Assembly (NCBI RefSeq): GCF_964355755.1
Contig: NC_092678.1
Span: forward strand, 19,190,922 to 19,254,921
DNA: 64,000 nt
Reading direction: 5' to 3'
DNA from: Antedon mediterranea
Lineage: Eukaryota > Echinodermata > Crinoidea > Comatulida > Antedonidae
The notes under the pieces were generated by a model. The model had not been told where the DNA came from. It was given only the letters and a program-made list of their open reading frames with translations, and made no database searches. The position numbers were made by a program, and so were the translations under genes. Of the stretch, positions 59,901 through 64,000 are shown piece after piece. The stretch's first letter is position 1; every line of letters starts with the position of its first letter.

Positions 59901-62306
59901 TCTATTTTTAGCGGATAATTATAAAGATATACGGAGAATAATATTACCTATTGAATGCATTACAATTTAACTGATTTACTATCAAACGTATATTCGACAA
60001 TTTTTATGTATAATATAATTATAAGTAAATAAGTCAACGTACAAGGTATAACGGTATTGTTAATGAGGAACAAACTGGCTTCATGAATTACCTAACAAAA
60101 TATTTAAGGAGGAGTTGCAATGCGATTAAATAATGTTATCTACTAATAGTAGGCTTACACTTGATTGGAGATGCCTATAACACTAATTGTATGATGAGCA
60201 TTAGAAGTCATAACAGTAAGCCAACGAGTTAATAACCACACACTACATACAAGTAGCAATTTAACCTTGACCTTGTTGTATCGTGTGCGCGCAAAAAAAC
60301 ATCGAATCGAGCATCGACTTGGAACTATACGTACATAACAGTAAGCCAACGAGTTAATAACCACACACTACATACAAGTAGCAATTTAACCTTGACCTTG
60401 TTGTATCGTGTGCGCGCAAAAAAAAAAATATCGAACATCGACTTATAACTATACGTACATAATAGTAAGCCAACAACCACACAGTAGAAGCAACAATGAT
60501 ATAACATGGCATTGACCTTGAAGTATCATGCACGCGCGCAGCAAATAACAAATATCGTCTTGAACTATTACGTTCATTAAACAAACGAGTTAACGTGCAA
60601 ATATCGCGCGCATGAGCAGCAAATTATAATAATCCAACGCGTTAACCACGACCCTAACAGACGTATCGTGAACAAACAATTATTGAAACAACTCAATACA
60701 ATCATGATATAATGTAGTACCTCGATCAAAATTGTTTGAGTCTAGCATTAAATTTCATCTGATTTTTTTTTTTTACATTTGTGGCCGAAAAATTCTCATT
60801 TTTTTTTACATTTGTGGGCGTTATCACATTTGTGGGCGATGATCGTTTTCACATTTGTGGGCGCTGTTTATTACATTTGTGGTTGATGCGTTTTCACATT
60901 TGTGGTTGTTTTCACATTTGTGGGTGATGCGTTTTCACATTTGTGGTTGTTTTCACATTTGTGGGTGATGCGTTTTCACATTTGTGGTTGTTTTCACATT
61001 TGTGGGCGTTTTTACATTTGTGGGTTCAACAAACCTCCCTATTATGATGATGATTCACCTTAATTGTTTGCAAGTGTAGATCATTAATTTCATCTCTTTC
61101 CATCTTGCTGGTCAACTTGATAGCGATGAGAGCGTGCTGCAGTTCTTTGTTGGTTTTGCGCTCTGCTGCAACCTGTTCTTCTAACTGAACCTGCTTGTGT
61201 TTATGCAGCTCTACTTGTTCTGAAAGTTCTTGTTTAGCCTAAAAGTAATGTAAGTACATTTTCAATTGATCAACTAATGATGAGCATACTATTATTATTA
61301 TTTTATTCTAGATTACCTCATCATATTATACTTTACTTTAACTATGTAAACCATCCATTTAACACCCGATTTAATGACCCGTTTAATCTCTCGATCCCCT
61401 TTTGCTGTACGACTCTATCTCAAACCAATATAACATACCAAGGTCCCAAACTCTGGAATAAACTCCCAGTAAATATTAAGTCAATTTCATTTAGAACACA
61501 ATTTGCCATCAAAGTCAAAGAACATTTAATAACCTTATATGATGCTTAGTTTTTTTCTAGTTTTTTCTATTTAAAAAACAATAAACCAAAAATGTGTATA
61601 ATACTCTTCTATTACTTATTTCATATTCATATTTATAATGCCAGTGAGTTATTAATTTTCATTTATGTAATTAATTTTCTTCAGATTTTTCTTTCTCAGA
61701 AATGATATACGTTCTAGTTTAAGTTTTATTTATTTTAAAAGGCCAAAACTCGATAAGCGAAAGCTTTTTTTTGGTCTTTTGTCTTTAGTTTTGATTTTAT
61801 GTATGTGAAAAAGAACAAACAAGAAAGAAAGACAATACAGATTATTAATTAGCGCTAATACAATTTGACAAACTTTCTGTTGAGTAAGTTTTCCACTAGA
61901 CGAATTTATTGCGCATGCGTGTTAATATGTTCATCTAATTTTTGTAATGTGGAACAATGTGCAACCAATTATAATTTGAGATTTGCTAATGGAAAAGAGG
62001 CTTTAGTGGTTAGATTTCAGTGGTTGGGTGATTTCAAAACATTTCAAAACAGCTGCAGAATGTCAAAATTAAAATGGCACCTAACCTAACTGTTTTGGAT
62101 TCAGCACCTCAGATATGACAAACTTGAAGAAATATGTTACTAAATAAAAACAAGCAAACAAAATAAATAACAGTCTAAACTTACTGCAATTAACTGTGTG
62201 GTAAGTTTGTCTATCTGCGAACGAAACCGCTCAACAGTAGCCACCGCTGTGTTGCCTTCTCGTCCCTGAGTAGCACTTGAGGGTGTGTTACCGGTCTTCT
62301 TTAATT
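56982..62306 (-). CDS. Coiled-coil protein, five internal exons (partial)
   Basis: Exons: 62185-62306, 61059-61238, 57646-57786, 57155-57250, 56982-57047. They read in one frame (phases 1-0, then 0-0): VERFRSQIDKLTTQLIA, AKQELSEQVELHKHKQVQLE, TITTPKKGRANTLGMQLF, IKNNELLQLLEKTDTECFNL, RLEQGRIQLTNQISSLTTQL. The heptad-like Leu/Gln/Glu pattern marks a long coiled coil, as in centrosomal, golgin or motor-adaptor proteins. I cannot name the family. The 5' exons lie beyond 64 kb and the 3' continuation past 56982 is not settled; the 53861-53944 block is phase-compatible. Introns are heavily invaded by transposons. Confidence 0.7.
58139..61044. mobile_element. MITE of about 516 bp, split by a later insertion
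   Basis: The left end TAATAGAGAGGTTTCGCAA (58139) and right end TTGCGAAACCT plus CCCTATTA (to 61044) are inverted, continuing as TTACGAATACGATAACAAAAACGG. The right arm is broken at 58646/61037 by the foldback element. Confidence 0.8.
58647..61031. mobile_element. 2,385-bp foldback element with tandem-repeat arms
   Basis: Ends TGTTGAACCC and GGGTTCAACA, flanked by AACCT on both sides (58642-58646, 61032-61036). Outer arms (58651-58905, 60770-61025) are tandem CCACAAATGTGAAAACG-type units of about 17-22 bp in opposite orientation. Inner arms carry inverted units of about 130 bp (GTACGTATAGTT..AAGTCGATG..GCGCGCACACGATAC). No transposase is seen. This build resembles the sea urchin TU foldback family. 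Confidence 0.85.
61277..61549 (+). pseudogene. Non-LTR retrotransposon RT C-terminal fragment
   Basis: Reads FNTRFNDPFNLSIPFCCTTL then YQGPKLWNKLPVNIKSI and FAIKVKEHLI, the usual end of CR1/L2-like ORF2 proteins. Only about 80 codons remain, with no upstream RT. Confidence 0.75.
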
Positions 62307-62339
62307 CTTAAAAAAACAAACAAAAAGCATGACAGCAAA

Positions 62340-63540
62340 ATAAGACAGCATAACATTGTTGCGAATTTATTTATGGAATGGTTGGAAAATGAGGCAATAA
62401 CTACAGCTCACACCGACATAAAACCGAGGATGTGGAAAAGGTATGTAGATGACATTATAACAATAATTCCCAAGGATGCGACACAACCATTATTACAACA
62501 CTTAAACAAAATCGATGATGACATTAATTTCACTTGCGAAGAAATGTCCTTAACAGACAACTCTATCTATACGCTAATTTTAGTTGATGGGGAAGGCAAC
62601 ATCAACACTAAAGTTTTTAGGAAAGCCACCCACACAAATCAATACTTGGACTTTAACTCACATCATCCTCTACAACACAAGTTATCCGTTATCCGCACAC
62701 TTCTACACAGATGTAACACGATAATCACAAATAATGCAGACAAACAGAACGAAACTGAGATGATACATACTTCACTTAAACAATGCAACTACCCTACATG
62801 GACGATTAGAAAGGTACAACGTAACCTAGATAAACAAAAAACGGACAAACAACCCGAAACAGAAGATATAAGAGGGTCGATATCCATCCCATATATTCAA
62901 GGCCTGTCAGAGAAAATCAAGAGAACATTTAAAAAATATAACATACGAACATACTTTAAACCATCTAACAAAATTAAAAACTTAATCGTCCGACCGAAAG
63001 ATAAAGCATGCAAAGAGGATTCCTGTGGTGTCGTCTACAAAGTGGGGTGCACCAACTGTGAGATGGTGTACATTGGGGAAACGGGTAGGGCACTCAAAAC
63101 CAGAATTAAAGAGCACAAGAAAGATGTTGAGGAAAACACACAGAACATGCAGACGCGTGCATCACGGAAAGTTTCGTCCTCCATTTTACATAAATCAGCA
63201 ATCACGGACCATATGACCACACACAACCACATACCTAACTGGGATAAGATAGAAGTACTACACAAAGAACAAGTTTGGCTTAAACGTAAAATTAAAGAAA
63301 GCATCAGCATAAGAAAGCAAAATAAAAATACAAAGATGAATAGAGACGAAGGCGCGCACCAACTATCTCACATTTACGATCAGCTTCTGACGACGACTGG
63401 TCCCCTAGGCTACACAACAAAATCATCTAGTGGCTGGAAAGGAGACCAATCGGCGCCATAACGCATCATAGCAACTGAAGAAGTCAAGCTGACAGCTAGA
63501 CGAAACTGTCTTGCCAACGTAAGTTTTATTGGTTTACTAT
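62340..63540 (+). mobile_element. 5'-truncated Penelope-like element (RT end plus GIY-YIG)
   Basis: One open frame runs to the stop at 63461. It has NIVANLFMEW, the RT catalytic motif YVDD about 56 residues into the open frame, then LDFNSHHPLQHKLSVIRTLL, typical of Penelope-like RT. A GIY-YIG nuclease follows (GVVYKVGCTNCEMVYIGETGR, R..EH). The RT fingers and N-terminus are missing. After the stop, CTGAAGA (63475) and CGAAAC (63501) resemble the paired boxes of Penelope hammerhead ribozymes. The element lies opposite the coiled-coil gene. Confidence 0.87.
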
Positions 63541-63575
63541 CAAAGAACTACTTATATTAGCATAACATGTTGTTG

Positions 63576-63926
63576 TTAACATTTTCCGTCTTCCGACATT
63601 ACGCTTTCCACAATTTGTTTCCATTTTTTTCTGTTTATGGCAGGATGGTTTGTTATTGTGTTAGTGTCTACTAGTCCTTGTAAGTCTTTCTTTATTTGAT
63701 TCATCCAGTTATTTCTTGGTCTTCCTACGGGTTGTTTTACTTTCCTGTTAGTTTCTTTCATTGTTTGTTTCATTGGGGTATCATCCGGTAATCTAATTAT
63801 GTGTCCATACCATTTTAGTCTCCTTCGTTTAATTCTTTTACTCCATTCTTCTTGTTTTGTTATCTCGTATATTTTCGTGTAACACACTCTATCTGTTAAT
63901 TTAATATCTATCATCTTTCGCAACAT
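63576..63926 (-). pseudogene. Non-LTR retrotransposon ORF2 tail
   Basis: KRRRLKWYGHIIRLPDD, then QPVGRPRNNWMNQIKKDL, is the characteristic C-terminal tail of non-LTR ORF2 proteins. About 116 codons are open to the stop at 63578-63576. The rest lies beyond the window or is lost. Confidence 0.75.
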
Positions 63927-64000
63927 TTTCCTGTGATATATCTATACTCTCTTGTAATTTTTTGTTTAGTACCCAGAGTTCACTGTTATATAAGAAAATA

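Overview
This is metazoan nuclear DNA: AT-rich, with small exons bounded by GT/AG splice sites, long introns and many mobile-element relics. EGF/CUB/NIDO/AMOP/VWD/SEA modules, tRNA-derived SINEs, Penelope-like and foldback elements and the recurring palindrome GTAGGCCTAC suggest a marine invertebrate deuterostome, most likely an echinoderm. The species is inferred, not shown.

Region 1 (about 1.2-33.9 kb, minus strand) is nearly all of one giant gene. I could place 48 exons whose reading phases all agree, giving 2,616 codons. The order is signal peptide, LDLa x2, CUB, LDLa x2, sushi x2, EGF x2, NIDO, AMOP, VWD, a cadherin/Ig-like stretch, about 20 EGF modules, SEA, EGF x2, SEA, EGF, transmembrane helix and cytoplasmic tail. 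This is a MUC4/SUSD2-like membrane-anchored surface protein. The last C-terminal exon is unresolved. Its introns hold a 1.9 kb polypurine minisatellite, SINEs, MITEs and local duplications, some of which copy splice sites.

Region 2 (33.9-39.3 kb) is intergenic and contains a 2.06 kb foldback element with 11-bp target-site duplications, plus smaller MITEs.

Region 3 (39.3-51.6 kb, minus strand) is a six-exon gene for a secreted protein with four Kazal domains (414 aa). A charged linker exon lies between the first and second Kazal domains. Its 8.8 kb first intron holds SINEs, a 209-bp tandem array and a MITE nested in that array.

Region 4 (52.1-64 kb) is repeat-dense. Five exons of a coiled-coil gene (minus strand) are spread through nested transposons. 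Two 772-bp inverted repeats flank a 2.1 kb segment with a TATA box and three exon-like blocks but an early in-frame stop. A 2,385-bp foldback element with tandem-repeat arms is inserted in a MITE whose other arm preserves the empty site. The right edge carries a 5'-truncated Penelope-like element (YVDD reverse transcriptase end plus GIY-YIG nuclease) and non-LTR retrotransposon tails.

All exon calls come from reading splice sites and frames by eye. No database search or transcript evidence was available.
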